Of a DNA stretch of 55,096 bases, positions 8,924-16,018 are shown piece after piece. Under the pieces are notes generated by a model. The model had not been told where the DNA came from and made no database searches. It saw only the letters and a list, made by a program, of their open reading frames with translations. Numbering within the stretch: position 1 is the first letter of the stretch; each line of letters begins with the position of its first letter. The DNA is taken from assembly GCA_023436495.1 (NCBI GenBank), contig JAEZIT010000122.1, positions 1-55,096 on the forward strand, read 5' to 3'. The translations under genes and the position numbers were made by a program. This DNA comes from Acidobacteriota bacterium (GTDB taxonomy: Bacteria > Acidobacteriota > Blastocatellia > Pyrinomonadales > Pyrinomonadaceae).

Positions 8924-9325
8924 ATGGACCTGAAGATTGGCGACAGTTTTTCGACGGAAAGAAAGGTGACGGACGAAGTGGTACGGCAATTTGCGGAGGT
9001 TTCGGGCGATTTCAACCCGATCCACCTCGATGAAGAATTCGCGAAGACGACGCGGTTCGGGCGGCGGATAGCGCATGGAATGTTGAGCGGCGCATTTATA
9101 TCGGCGGTGCTCGGGTATGAATTCAAGGAGCGGAAGATCATCTATCTGTCGCAGACGATGAAATTTACGGCGCCGGTTTTTATCGACGATACCGTGACGG
9201 CGACGGCGACCGTTACGAAGATACGCGAGGACAAGGGAATCGTCACGCTCGAGACAAACTGTAAGAAACAGACGGGCGAGACTGTGGTCGAAGGCGAAGC
9301 GGTCGTGATGGTGCTGAGCGAGTAG
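8924..9325 (+). CDS. MaoC-like (R)-specific enoyl-CoA/ACP hydratase
   Basis: This is a single hot-dog domain of 133 aa. The hydratase motif GDFNPIHLDEEFA carries the catalytic Asp29 and His34, and is followed by GRRIAHGMLSGAF, which matches the substrate-binding helix of PhaJ-type enzymes. It should hydrate trans-2-enoyl thioesters to (R)-3-hydroxyacyl thioesters. It starts 11 bp after the exported hydrolase and is the last gene of the tight run before a repeat-containing gap. It fits a pathway handling CoA- or ACP-linked acyl chains with the FabH-like protein and acyl-CoA synthetase. Confidence 0.9.
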   Translation: MDLKIGDSFSTERKVTDEVVRQFAEVSGDFNPIHLDEEFAKTTRFGRRIAHGMLSGAFISAVLGYEFKERKIIYLSQTMKFTAPVFIDDTVTATATVTKIREDKGIVTLETNCKKQTGETVVEGEAVVMVLSE

Positions 9326-9332
9326 GACATTC

Positions 9333-9440
9333 TTTCTCGGCGTCTCTGTGCCTCTGCGGTGGAAAGCGGGATGCCGAAGAAGTAAATCGGAACACAGAAA
9401 GCACGGAACGAAGACACTGAAAAGAAGGCACAGAAAAGAA
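9333..9440. repeat. Dispersed intergenic repeat (CTCGGCGTCTCTGTGCCTCT family)
   Basis: The gap before the MFS gene carries two pieces of dispersed repeat. One is CTCGGCGTCTCTGTGCCTCT-GCGGTGG at about 9337-9363, a type seen between genes in many bacteria. The other is GGAACACAGAAAGCACGGA at about 9390-9423, which recurs at 17814-17848. Such text often mistranslates as 'AEAQRRRE'. No gene is supported in 9326-9504. Confidence 0.65.
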
Positions 9441-9504
9441 GAAGGGAGAAGATCGTTCTGCATGAAGGCTGCGAAGGTGATCGTGGGAAGCGGGATAATT
9501 TTTG

Positions 9505-10746
9505 ATGACGGAAACCGATAGCAAAACTCCTTTATATTCATGGTATGCGCTTGGGCTGCTGATGGTCGTTTACGTCCTGAATTTTCTGGACCGGACGATC
9601 ATCTATATCCTGTTTCCACGGATCAAGCAGGAGATGTCGTTTTCCGACACGCAGCTCGCACTGCTCGGGACGACTTCGTTCGTTATTTTTTACACGATTT
9701 TAGGGATACCGTTCGGGCGCATGGCGGACCGCGGTTCGCGGACGAAAATAATTGCCGTGGGCGTCATTATTTGGAGCATTTTCTCCGGGCTGACGGCGTT
9801 CGCGTGGGATTTCTGGACGATCTTTTTCTGCCGTGTGATGGTCGGGGTCGGCGAAGCAACGCTGGGGCCGGCGGCGATATCGCTGCTGTCGGATTATTTT
9901 CCGCCGGCGCGGCGCGCGACCGTCACGAGTATATATTCGATGGGCATCGCGATCGGCGCGGGGCTGGCCGCGCTGCTGGGCGGGTCGCTGAGCCAGTACG
10001 GATGGCGGACGGCATTTATGCTGATCGGATTTCCGGGCATTGCCGTCGGGGCACTCGTTTACCTGTTGAAGGAGCCCGCAAGGACGGTCGCCGCGGCGGT
10101 CGAATCGAATTATTCTTCGACCGATTGGAAGCGCCTGCTGACGAACAGCACGTTCATTCTGCTCTGCGTCGGATACGCTCTTTTCGGATTGGCTACGAAC
10201 AGTATTTCGATATGGGGCGCCGTGTTCATTACGCGCGTCCATGCGATCGATATCCCGACGTATGGTTTTTGGGCAGGCGTGATCACGCTGGCGGCAGGAA
10301 TACCTGCGACCTTGTTTTTCGGCGCGATCGCCGACCGGTTCAAGGCCCGCGGTTGGGGACGAATGATGTTCGGCGTGCTGCTGTGTGTTGTTTCGGCTCC
10401 GCTGTGGCTGGTGGTCCTGTTTTCTGACAGCTTTTATGCGATCGTGCCCGCTGCGTTCGTCCTGGTCGGGACGGGGCTCGGGTGGGTCGGGGCGGCGGCG
10501 GCGGATGTGACGGAAATTTCCGGCGCAAATCTTCGCGGGCTGGCGATCGCGGTCTTCTTTTTTGCGGTGAATATCGCGGCGTACCTGATCGGATCTACAC
10601 TGATCGGGCTGATCAGCGACCGGTTCGGTGCGACAGGCGACCCGGCAATGATGCGCTATGCGCTGCTAGTTTGCCCGATCGCCTGTATAATCGGCGCCGT
10701 TTGTTTGTTTGCCGGCAACCGCATGATGCGTGCGAAGGCGGCGTGA
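9505..10746 (+). CDS. MFS transporter (Spinster-like)
   Basis: The 413-aa integral membrane protein has about 12 transmembrane segments. The classic MFS loop 2-3 motif is GIPFGRMADRGSRTK at about residue 70, and GEATLGPAAISLLSDYFPP follows TM4-5. The pattern resembles the Spinster-type branch of the superfamily, which in other organisms includes lipid and small-molecule exporters. ATG at 9505 is preferred to TTG at 9502; no strong Shine-Dalgarno is seen. A 179-bp repeat-bearing gap separates it from the lipid genes, so it may be a separate unit. Its stop codon abuts the stop of the convergent gene on the minus strand. Substrate unknown. Confidence 0.85.
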   Translation: MTETDSKTPLYSWYALGLLMVVYVLNFLDRTIIYILFPRIKQEMSFSDTQLALLGTTSFVIFYTILGIPFGRMADRGSRTKIIAVGVIIWSIFSGLTAFAWDFWTIFFCRVMVGVGEATLGPAAISLLSDYFPPARRATVTSIYSMGIAIGAGLAALLGGSLSQYGWRTAFMLIGFPGIAVGALVYLLKEPARTVAAAVESNYSSTDWKRLLTNSTFILLCVGYALFGLATNSISIWGAVFITRVHAIDIPTYGFWAGVITLAAGIPATLFFGAIADRFKARGWGRMMFGVLLCVVSAPLWLVVLFSDSFYAIVPAAFVLVGTGLGWVGAAAADVTEISGANLRGLAIAVFFFAVNIAAYLIGSTLIGLISDRFGATGDPAMMRYALLVCPIACIIGAVCLFAGNRMMRAKAA

Positions 10747-11667
10747 TCAGTCGTTCTCTTTATACAGGCAATTCGGCGTTTCCTTTCCCGTCTCGCACAT
10801 CCGCAATTTTCCGTTCGAGCGTTCGAGAATATAAACGCCGGGCTCGATCTGTGCAGGGCGGGTAAATCCGGCGCTCTTGCAGCTGTCTTTGCCGCGGACC
10901 GTACCGGAGACGTAGGTGAGAGTCACACGCGAACCGTTGATCTGTACACGTCCTTTCATCGATGTGAACAATTCCGTCGTGCACCCGTAGCCGCCCACCG
11001 TAGCATAGTTCGAATAGTCGAAGGTGCCGTTCGGACGGATCTCATGTTCATTTGCCGCGCCGTATGCGCTGCGGTAATCGTTGTTTACGGTGTTGCGATA
11101 GCCGTATGTGGACACTGTTCCCTTGACCCATTTCCCCGCAAGTGCGGCGAGCCCGATGCCCGTCGCGGTCGTAAAAGTTTCCGCGGGCGGATCGTTAGAA
11201 TCAGCAGATGCGGCGGCCGTGTCGTTCGCGTCATCGGCATCGTCGCCGAATTCTTCGCGGCCGCGTTCGGCATAAATATCCAGGATCAATTTGTTGAAAT
11301 CATTGGCGTTCGTGCTGCGGAGGTCCGCGAGCACCGCGGCTTCGAGTTCACCCTGCAGGCGTTCGAGTTTGGCGTCGTCCCAGGCGTTTATGGTCTCGAC
11401 CGTCTTCAGATATTTGGCGAGCCCGCGCGGGTCGGCCGCCTGCCCTTTTTTCCAGCGGGCGATCAGACGCCGTTCCAGATCGCCGCGTTGAGCGTCGGAA
11501 AAATCGAGCATAAGCGCCCGGCCGTAATACAAAAGAATGCTGTCAACATTGCCGCGCGTCAGCGGCGGATCTCCGGCCACAAGCACGCGGCCAGCCTGCG
11601 CAAACGCGGAACCCGCGGCGATCAAAACGATGATAACGATACTCAGGGAAATGTTTTTGGTCTTCAT
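10747..11667 (-). CDS. Secreted protein of unknown function
   Basis: The product is 306 aa with a signal peptide (LSIVIIVLIAAGSAFAQAG). A helical, charged middle part (about residues 40-150) is followed by an acidic, low-complexity linker rich in D, A and T. The C-terminal domain (about 175-306) begins AALAGKWVKGTVSTYGY and contains four Cys, with IRPNGTFDYS and GRVQINGSRVTLTY suggesting a small beta-barrel or lipocalin-like fold. I do not recognise a named family. Its 3' end meets the MFS gene with no gap. Low-complexity linker plus Cys-containing C-domain suggests a periplasmic or exported two-part protein. Confidence 0.75.
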   Translation of the reverse strand: MKTKNISLSIVIIVLIAAGSAFAQAGRVLVAGDPPLTRGNVDSILLYYGRALMLDFSDAQRGDLERRLIARWKKGQAADPRGLAKYLKTVETINAWDDAKLERLQGELEAAVLADLRSTNANDFNKLILDIYAERGREEFGDDADDANDTAAASADSNDPPAETFTTATGIGLAALAGKWVKGTVSTYGYRNTVNNDYRSAYGAANEHEIRPNGTFDYSNYATVGGYGCTTELFTSMKGRVQINGSRVTLTYVSGTVRGKDSCKSAGFTRPAQIEPGVYILERSNGKLRMCETGKETPNCLYKEND

Positions 11668-11769
11668 GATAGTTTACAGGGGTATACGGCCACACGTGAA
11701 AGGGCCGTAAGAATCAACGCGTAACGTTGTCAGAAAACCTATCAAGCAGATATGGCAAGCATCAAATAA

Positions 11770-11799
11770 AAATGAGGCGCCCGACAGCGCCTCATTTTC
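11770..11799 (-). terminator. Intrinsic terminator of tRNA-Thr
   Basis: A perfect 12-bp stem AAAATGAGGCGC/GCGCCTCATTTT surrounds a 6-base loop. Read on the minus strand it lies 15 bases after the tRNA end and runs into a T-rich tract. Confidence 0.85.
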
Positions 11800-11814
11800 G
11801 ATCGATAGAACTTA

Positions 11815-11890
11815 TGGAGCCACCCATCGGACTTGAACCGATGACCTTTCGATTACGAATCGAATGCTCTACCAACTGAGCTAGGGTGGC
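11815..11890 (-). tRNA. tRNA-Thr (anticodon CGU)
   Basis: The minus strand gives a full cloverleaf of 76 nt: acceptor GCCACCC/GGGTGGC, D-arm with AGCTCAGTTGGTAGAGC, anticodon loop TTCGTAA (CGT, reading ACG) and T-loop GGTTCAAGTCC. CCA is encoded at 11815-11817. It lies just outside the phage-derived block, but no repeated 3' tRNA segment was found at the far end. Confidence 0.95.
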
Positions 11891-12090
11891 GTGCGGGCCG
11901 GCCAAATTCTTGTGAACTTTGCGCCGGCGGCCGAATCTCAAAATATACTTTGCGGCGTTGGCGGTGTCAAGCGGGAGGGCGGTGTTGTGCCGTAAATCAT
12001 TGCGTTAGGGGGAAATTGCGGCCGATGAAACATCGCGGAGCGGGATGGGTCGAAGCGGCAGGCGAATTGTGCGTTTCGGTGCGGCGGCGG

Positions 12091-12123
12091 TTGAATCGGG
12101 CGGCGGATTTCATTACAATCCGC
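12091..12123 (+). promoter_or_regulatory. Promoter with embedded 7-7-7 operator, CI-like gene
   Basis: TTGAAT (12091-12096), 17 bp, then TACAAT (12114-12119) forms a good sigma70-type promoter. A perfect inverted repeat GCGGATT-TCATTAC-AATCCGC (12103-12123) covers the -10 box. Binding there by the CI-like product would shut off its own transcription, as in phage immunity switches. The operator assignment is inference. Confidence 0.6.
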
Positions 12124-12147
12124 TAAACGGTCGTTTGAATCAAAGAG

Positions 12148-12699
12148 ATGGAAGAAACATTTGCCTACAGGCTGCAGAAATTGTTCGAATTTGCATCGAT
12201 CGCGGAGATCGCAAGGCGGATAGGCGCTCCGCATGCGACGGTGCGGAATTATTTTCAGGGCCGGATGCCGGCGCCGGAGATTCTGATAAAGATCGCGAAT
12301 GAAACGAACGTATCGCTGACGTGGCTGCTGACGGGACGCGGCAGGATGTTCATCGGCGGGACGCCTGCGATCGACCTGAACCGGATCGTGGAAATGAAGA
12401 TCGAGGAGATCATCGAGAAAAAGCTCGCCGGGCAGATGAACGCGGCCGTGCAGGACCTTGGAGATGTGGACGAATTGCCGGAATTTGACGTGGTCGCGGC
12501 GGTCAGGAAATTTAACGATCCCGGACAGGTGATGGGCGAATGGTTCCGTCACGAAGGCCGCGAATATCCGCAGGATTATGGCGTCATATTTTTTCGCGGC
12601 TGGGAATCCTATTCCGAAGACGAAAAGATCGCGGCAATTCGCGATGCGAAGAACGTGTTGGACCGAACGCTCAAATCCGAAGATCCCAACATCGTTTAA
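12148..12699 (+). CDS. CI/XRE-like phage repressor
   Basis: This 183-aa protein has an N-terminal helix-turn-helix of the CI/XRE type (about residues 5-65: SIAEIARRIGAPHATVRNYF, then TNVSLTWLLTGRG). The 'SLTWLLTG' ending is typical of CI-repressor HTH domains. The remaining part has an acidic helix (MKIEEIIEKKLAG) and no S24 peptidase Ser-Lys dyad that I can see, so it is not an obviously self-cleaving repressor. It opens the phage-derived block and is followed by an ImmA-like peptidase, an arrangement seen in ICEBs1 ImmR/ImmA-type immunity. The promoter contains an operator-like palindrome. Confidence 0.8.
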   Translation: MEETFAYRLQKLFEFASIAEIARRIGAPHATVRNYFQGRMPAPEILIKIANETNVSLTWLLTGRGRMFIGGTPAIDLNRIVEMKIEEIIEKKLAGQMNAAVQDLGDVDELPEFDVVAAVRKFNDPGQVMGEWFRHEGREYPQDYGVIFFRGWESYSEDEKIAAIRDAKNVLDRTLKSEDPNIV

Positions 12700-12704
12700 A
12701 CATC

Positions 12705-12734
12705 TTGGAACGTGTGTCGCGTGTGTGGTATGAT
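12705..12734 (+). promoter_or_regulatory. Putative promoter of the ImmA-like gene
   Basis: TTGGAA (12705-12710), 18 bp, TATGAT (12729-12734). The leader would carry a short hairpin GCTGG-AACG-CCAGC (12756-12769) directly before the ATG pair at 12776, which may affect translation. Confidence 0.45.
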
Positions 12735-12775
12735 GTTGCACTAATGATACGCAGGCTGGAACGCCAGCTCCCAAG

Positions 12776-13231
12776 ATGATGAAATTCTTCAAAGAAAATA
12801 TTGCACGCTTACGGATCCCCTGGAATGAGAGACCGCTGACCGAAGACGACTTTTACAGGCTTTGCCGGCGGGAAAAGATCCGGGTCACGGAGTATCCGCT
12901 GGACGGAAGCGACGGCTTTTACTATTTCGCGTATCAGCGTCATCACATCGTGGTCGATCCGCGGCTGCCGCCGGCGAAGAAGCTCTTCGTTATGTTTCAC
13001 GAATTGGCGCATTACCTGATGCACGAGCCGGGCCAGGGCGTGACGGCCAATTTTTACGGCGTCGGGACGCAGACGCGCATGGAATTTGAGGCGGATGCCT
13101 TTGCGCACTGCGCGCTTATTCCGAAAACGTGGATCGAGACACGGCCGCTGCAGGAGCTGATCGACGAAGAAGGCATCGACGAAGAGATGCTGGCCGAGCG
13201 GCTGAAGCTGTTCGAAGTTAGAAAGTTGTAG
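12776..13231 (+). CDS. ImmA/IrrE-family metallopeptidase
   Basis: The product is 151 aa, an ImmA/IrrE (COG2856) zinc peptidase. The HEXXH motif is FHELAHYLMH (His75, Glu76, His79), with the third ligand Glu105 in MEFEADAFAH. It has the single-domain length of phage and ICE ImmA proteins, which cleave the neighbouring repressor to induce the element. A C-terminal helix (residues 125-151) is acidic. It starts 77 bp after the CI-like gene on the same strand. Two adjacent ATGs (12776, 12779) are both possible starts; no Shine-Dalgarno is evident. Confidence 0.88.
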   Translation: MMKFFKENIARLRIPWNERPLTEDDFYRLCRREKIRVTEYPLDGSDGFYYFAYQRHHIVVDPRLPPAKKLFVMFHELAHYLMHEPGQGVTANFYGVGTQTRMEFEADAFAHCALIPKTWIETRPLQELIDEEGIDEEMLAERLKLFEVRKL

Positions 13232-13273
13232 AAAGATGACTGCCTGGTGTTGCCGGGTTCTGTGCCGTAATAG

Positions 13274-13307
13274 GAAGGGCTGCCGCGATGGATTCGGGCA
13301 GCCCTTC
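13274..13307. terminator. Hairpin terminator between convergent genes
   Basis: GAAGGGCTGCC (13274-13284) pairs perfectly with GGCAGCCCTTC (13297-13307) over a 12-base loop. It lies between the ends of the ImmA-like gene and the small minus-strand HTH gene. There is no strong U-tract on either side. Confidence 0.55.
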
Positions 13308-13321
13308 GCTGTTAAAGCCGC

Positions 13322-13573
13322 CTAAAGGGCTTCGTCGCCGTCCTGGTTATTTGCCCAATTCCAAAAACTGTCCTCGAAGACCAGCCAGCCGAGACGCGTC
13401 GGGCGCCCGCCGACGGTTTCGAATGTCCCGTTCTCGCAGAGGTTGACCAGCGTCGGCCGCGACGGCGGCGGGATGATGATCCTGTGCTCTTTAATAAGCC
13501 TTTCCACCTCGGAAAGGCGTAACTTCGTTCTGCTTCTTTGTCGTAACATCTGTTTCATTTCGTTTTTCTCCAA
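13322..13573 (-). CDS. Small HTH (excisionase/MerR-like) protein
   Basis: This 83-aa protein has a basic N-terminus (MKQMLRQRSRTKLRLSEVER) followed by a compact domain in which SRPTLVNLCENGTFETVGGR reads like the winged-helix motif of excisionase-type proteins. The end is aromatic and acidic (FEDSFWNWANNQDGD). It is the only minus-strand gene of the phage block and runs opposite to the lysis and head genes, the usual place for an early regulator or excisionase. Function is inferred from size, motif and place. No integrase is present nearby for it to act with. Confidence 0.6.
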   Translation of the reverse strand: MEKNEMKQMLRQRSRTKLRLSEVERLIKEHRIIIPPPSRPTLVNLCENGTFETVGGRPTRLGWLVFEDSFWNWANNQDGDEAL

Positions 13574-13648
13574 TAATTCTGTTCGTCTTGATACCCACGC
13601 TTAACGGTAACCGATCCGGCGATTGATGACATTTGCGGGCGAGCAAGC

Positions 13649-13706
13649 CATAAAAATCATTAAAATCATAAATCTCATAAAACTCGCCCTGTTTCATAAA
13701 AATCAT
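13649..13706. promoter_or_regulatory. AT-rich direct repeats in divergent regulatory region
   Basis: The 12-mer CATAAAAATCAT occurs at 13649-13660 and 13695-13706, with partial copies (AAAATCATAAA) between. The repeats lie in the 300-bp region between the minus-strand HTH gene and the endolysin gene, where regulator sites are expected. A 79-codon minus-strand reading frame covers it but is not convincing as a gene. Confidence 0.35.
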
Positions 13707-13836
13707 CCTATCCGAACGGCTGCCTTTCAAATATTCTGATCATGGCCGGGCGATGAACGAGCGGCGGAAAAAGCCTTGGCGGAATTGCCGCCCATCATCG
13801 TCCGACCGTTGTATAGTATCAAACGAATGTATTATT

Positions 13837-13853
13837 TGCAACAAAGCGTTGCA
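13837..13853 (+). promoter_or_regulatory. Candidate operator upstream of endolysin gene
   Basis: A perfect 6-bp inverted repeat TGCAAC-AAAGC-GTTGCA lies just after a TATTAT box (13830-13835), where transcription of the lysis and head genes would begin. It is 21 bp before the ATG at 13874, which has its own GAGAGGAG ribosome site. Confidence 0.45.
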
Positions 13854-13873
13854 TAGATGAAACGAGAGGAGAT

Positions 13874-15031
13874 ATGAGTTTTTCAAAAAGGGATACGACG
13901 ACCGCCGAACAGATCGTGCGGATATTTGAGACGGGCCGGCCGGAGGGGAATTACGCGGCAGTCACGGTGTTGGATGACGGCGCGGGCATTTCGTACGGCG
14001 TCAGCCAATTTACGCACAGGTCAGGCGCGCTGGCGGCGGTCGTCGAAGCATATATCGCCGCCGGCGGGACGGTCGGCCGCGACGTGCTGAAAGAGAACGT
14101 TGAACTGTTAAAGAGATCGACGCCCGCGGCGATCAGGAAAGCCGCTGCGAATGCGGCATTGAAAAAGTCCTTGGCCGCGGCGGGGCTTACGCGTGAGATG
14201 CGTTCGGCGCAGGACGCCGTAGCGTTCGAGCGGTATATGCGGCCGGCGATCGACGAATGCGCGCGATTGGGATTTACAGAGCCGCTGAGCCTCGCGGTTG
14301 TTTACGATTCGATGACCCATGGTTCGTGGGAAAAGATCCGCGACCGCGTCGGGTTGGGCGACAGCAATGACGAGCGCAAATGGATACTCGCCTACGTCCG
14401 CGAAAGAAATGCGTGGCTGCGGCGCGTGGCGCGGCTGGCGAAGACGGCATACCGGACCGAATTTTTTATTCGCCAGGCCGCTATCCACAACTGGGAACTC
14501 AGACGTCCGCTGATCGTCAACGGCGTGCGGCTCGGGGACGAAACGGTCGAACCCGTGAAAAGCGAGCCCGCCGCGGAACCGGTCCAGCCGATGCCGCCGG
14601 TCAAAGGTTCGGACGACGGCGAAACACCGGACAAAAATTCTTCAACAACGCCTGCCGAGATCCAGCCAGGAGCTTCCGATGACGGCCGCTCGCACATGCG
14701 GGCGGCTCCCGCCAAAACCGCGGCGGAATCGATAGTTTCGACGGCAATTTCGGGACTGGATGCGACGGAGAAGAAGGTCGGCGCGGCCGCGGCGAGGATC
14801 GACCAGGCGGAACGGATAGTCACGACGGTGAGGACGAGACGCGACGCAGCGAAATCCATGTGGACGACGGTGGGCGGGTCGGTTTGGCAGACGGGTTGGG
14901 CGCTGTTCGGGTTTTTCTCGGGCATGCCGAAGGAGGTTTGGCTCGTGGCGGCGATAGTGGTCGGCGGGCTGACGCTCTTTTACCTGTATCGACAGATCGA
15001 GCTCGGGCGGATCCGCGAGGCGGGAAATTAG
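13874..15031 (+). CDS. GH46 chitosanase-like endolysin with C-terminal membrane anchor
   Basis: The 385-aa product has an N-terminal domain (about 1-215) resembling glycoside hydrolase family 46. The general acid Glu19 in RIFETGRP and the Asp35 of LDDGAGISYG match the two catalytic acids of Streptomyces chitosanase (Glu22, Asp40). A Pro/Glu/Ala-rich linker follows (about 220-290), then a helical stretch (about 295-335) and one transmembrane segment near the end (WLVAAIVVGGLTLFYLY). Heading the lysis genes, it is probably the phage wall hydrolase. Whether it cuts chitosan or peptidoglycan is unknown. A C-terminal anchor on an endolysin is unusual. A GAGAGGAG sits 2-3 bases before the start. 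Confidence 0.75.
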   Translation: MSFSKRDTTTAEQIVRIFETGRPEGNYAAVTVLDDGAGISYGVSQFTHRSGALAAVVEAYIAAGGTVGRDVLKENVELLKRSTPAAIRKAAANAALKKSLAAAGLTREMRSAQDAVAFERYMRPAIDECARLGFTEPLSLAVVYDSMTHGSWEKIRDRVGLGDSNDERKWILAYVRERNAWLRRVARLAKTAYRTEFFIRQAAIHNWELRRPLIVNGVRLGDETVEPVKSEPAAEPVQPMPPVKGSDDGETPDKNSSTTPAEIQPGASDDGRSHMRAAPAKTAAESIVSTAISGLDATEKKVGAAAARIDQAERIVTTVRTRRDAAKSMWTTVGGSVWQTGWALFGFFSGMPKEVWLVAAIVVGGLTLFYLYRQIELGRIREAGN

Positions 15032-15048
15032 GACGGAGGAAAAAAGCG

Positions 15049-15402
15049 ATGCAGGACCTCAAGAATCTGGCAATTGCATGGGTGAGTTCGGCGACGTCCG
15101 TATTCGCCGCTATCGAAGCGAAGACGGTCATTACGGTGATATCGGCGATCGTGCTGCCGGTCATTTTCTTCGCGATAGGAAAGACGGTCGATGTCGGGCT
15201 GCAGATATGGCTGCGGAAACGGGACAGGGCACGCGGCCCGGAGGAGTTTGGGACGAATGACGAGACGAGAAATGTTTTATGCGGCTGCGGCAGCGGCGGT
15301 GCTGTTGGCGGCGATGATCGCGGCGATCGGCACGATGCGGTGGAACGGAAAGCTGGACAGGCTGGAACGCGAAGCGGCCGAGCTGAAGCGGGCGGCGAAT
15401 GA
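15049..15402 (+). CDS. Holin-like small membrane protein
   Basis: The reading frame from ATG 15049 (after GGAGGAAAAAAGCG) gives 117 aa. The first 65 residues look real, with a hydrophobic stretch TVITVISAIVLPVIFFAIG, a second amphipathic segment and a basic end (LRKRDRARG). The last 50 residues overlap the next gene and have shadow-like composition (Gly, Arg, Asp), so the frame may be real but its tail poorly constrained. Size, one to two membrane segments and position right after the endolysin suggest a holin. No specific holin family is recognised. Confidence 0.55.
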   Translation: MQDLKNLAIAWVSSATSVFAAIEAKTVITVISAIVLPVIFFAIGKTVDVGLQIWLRKRDRARGPEEFGTNDETRNVLCGCGSGGAVGGDDRGDRHDAVERKAGQAGTRSGRAEAGGE

Positions 15403-15655
15403 AAAGGAACTAGCGGCACGCGAGGCTATGGCCGCCGCGGAAATTTATAGGGAACGGTCCGCCCGTTACGAAGCGGCGATCGCGGAGATCGGGCGGATAG
15501 CAAAGGAGCAAGATGAGGAATTGGAAAAGATCGATGTTAATACCCGCGATGCTCGTGCTGATATGCAGCGCGCTCGGAGCATACGGTCAATCGCCGCAAG
15601 CGCCGGCGAGCTTTGCGCAAGGCTCGAAGAGCTCGGGCACGGATGCGGCGAATGA
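15257..15655 (+). CDS. Rz-like inner-membrane spanin candidate
   Basis: The product is 132 aa: an N-terminal membrane anchor (FYAAAAAAVLLAAMIAAIG) followed by a long coiled coil (about residues 30-105, rich in E, K, A and R) and a Cys-containing end (GELCARLEELGHGC). This is the shape of an i-spanin. ATG 15257 lies ten bases after GGAGGAG. Its 3' part contains the start of another membrane/coiled-coil gene in a different frame, the same nested style as lambda Rz/Rz1. Assignment is by architecture, not by sequence family. Confidence 0.6.
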   Translation: MTRREMFYAAAAAAVLLAAMIAAIGTMRWNGKLDRLEREAAELKRAANEKELAAREAMAAAEIYRERSARYEAAIAEIGRIAKEQDEELEKIDVNTRDARADMQRARSIRSIAASAGELCARLEELGHGCGE

Positions 15656-16004
15656 CGGGAATACGAAAGGGCTGATCGGTGCGTGTGCGGCGGCAGCCGA
15701 CGAACTAAAGGCGGCGCGAAGGCTGATATCGGAACTGGAACCCGGGATAGAAACGCTGAAAGCGCGGGTCGAGACGGAAAAGGCGGCTGCGGCGCTGATG
15801 CGGGAAAGATCCGAAGCGGACCGTTTGGAGATCGAAGCGCTGCGGCGGGCGCTGGCGGTGTCGCAGGAGGCGTCCGCCGCCAAAGACGCGGTGATAGCGA
15901 AACAGGACGCGACGATCGCGCATTTGAAAAAGAAAAAGACGCCGATATGGCAAAGGCTCGGCGACATGATGATAGGCGCGGCGGCCGTCGCGATCCTGAA
16001 ATAG
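15513..16004 (+). CDS. Exported coiled-coil protein overlapping the Rz-like gene
   Basis: This 163-aa gene starts inside the preceding gene in another frame. A strong AAAGGAG lies 4-5 bases before ATG 15513, so the overlap is likely genuine. It has a signal sequence (MLIPAMLVLICSALGAYGQ), a Gly/Ser-rich stretch, a long coiled coil (about 60-140) and a short hydrophobic C-terminus (MMIGAAAVAIL). By position it may be the outer-membrane partner (o-spanin), but the expected lipobox is not convincing (LVLIC lacks Ala/Gly/Ser before Cys). A tail or head accessory protein is an alternative. Confidence 0.6.
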   Translation: MRNWKRSMLIPAMLVLICSALGAYGQSPQAPASFAQGSKSSGTDAANDGNTKGLIGACAAAADELKAARRLISELEPGIETLKARVETEKAAAALMRERSEADRLEIEALRRALAVSQEASAAKDAVIAKQDATIAHLKKKKTPIWQRLGDMMIGAAAVAILK

Positions 16005-16018
16005 GCAAGAGGAGAATT

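Noticed and set aside
9142..9524. Minus-strand frames with AEAQRRRE-like text in the 9.3 kb gap
   Set aside because: This is the known mistranslation of a dispersed intergenic repeat, with no ribosome site.
11815..11890. tRNA-Thr as attachment site of the phage block
   Set aside because: Its position next to the block is suggestive, but no repeat of the tRNA 3' end was found around 19740-19850.
13491..13730. A 79-codon minus-strand frame overlapping the small HTH gene
   Set aside because: It overlaps a better gene by 83 bp, covers an AT-rich regulatory region with direct repeats, and its sequence shows no domain.
14860..15048. Longer start for the holin-like frame
   Set aside because: The extension overlaps the endolysin gene and reads as Gly/Arg-rich shadow; ATG 15049 has a proper ribosome site.
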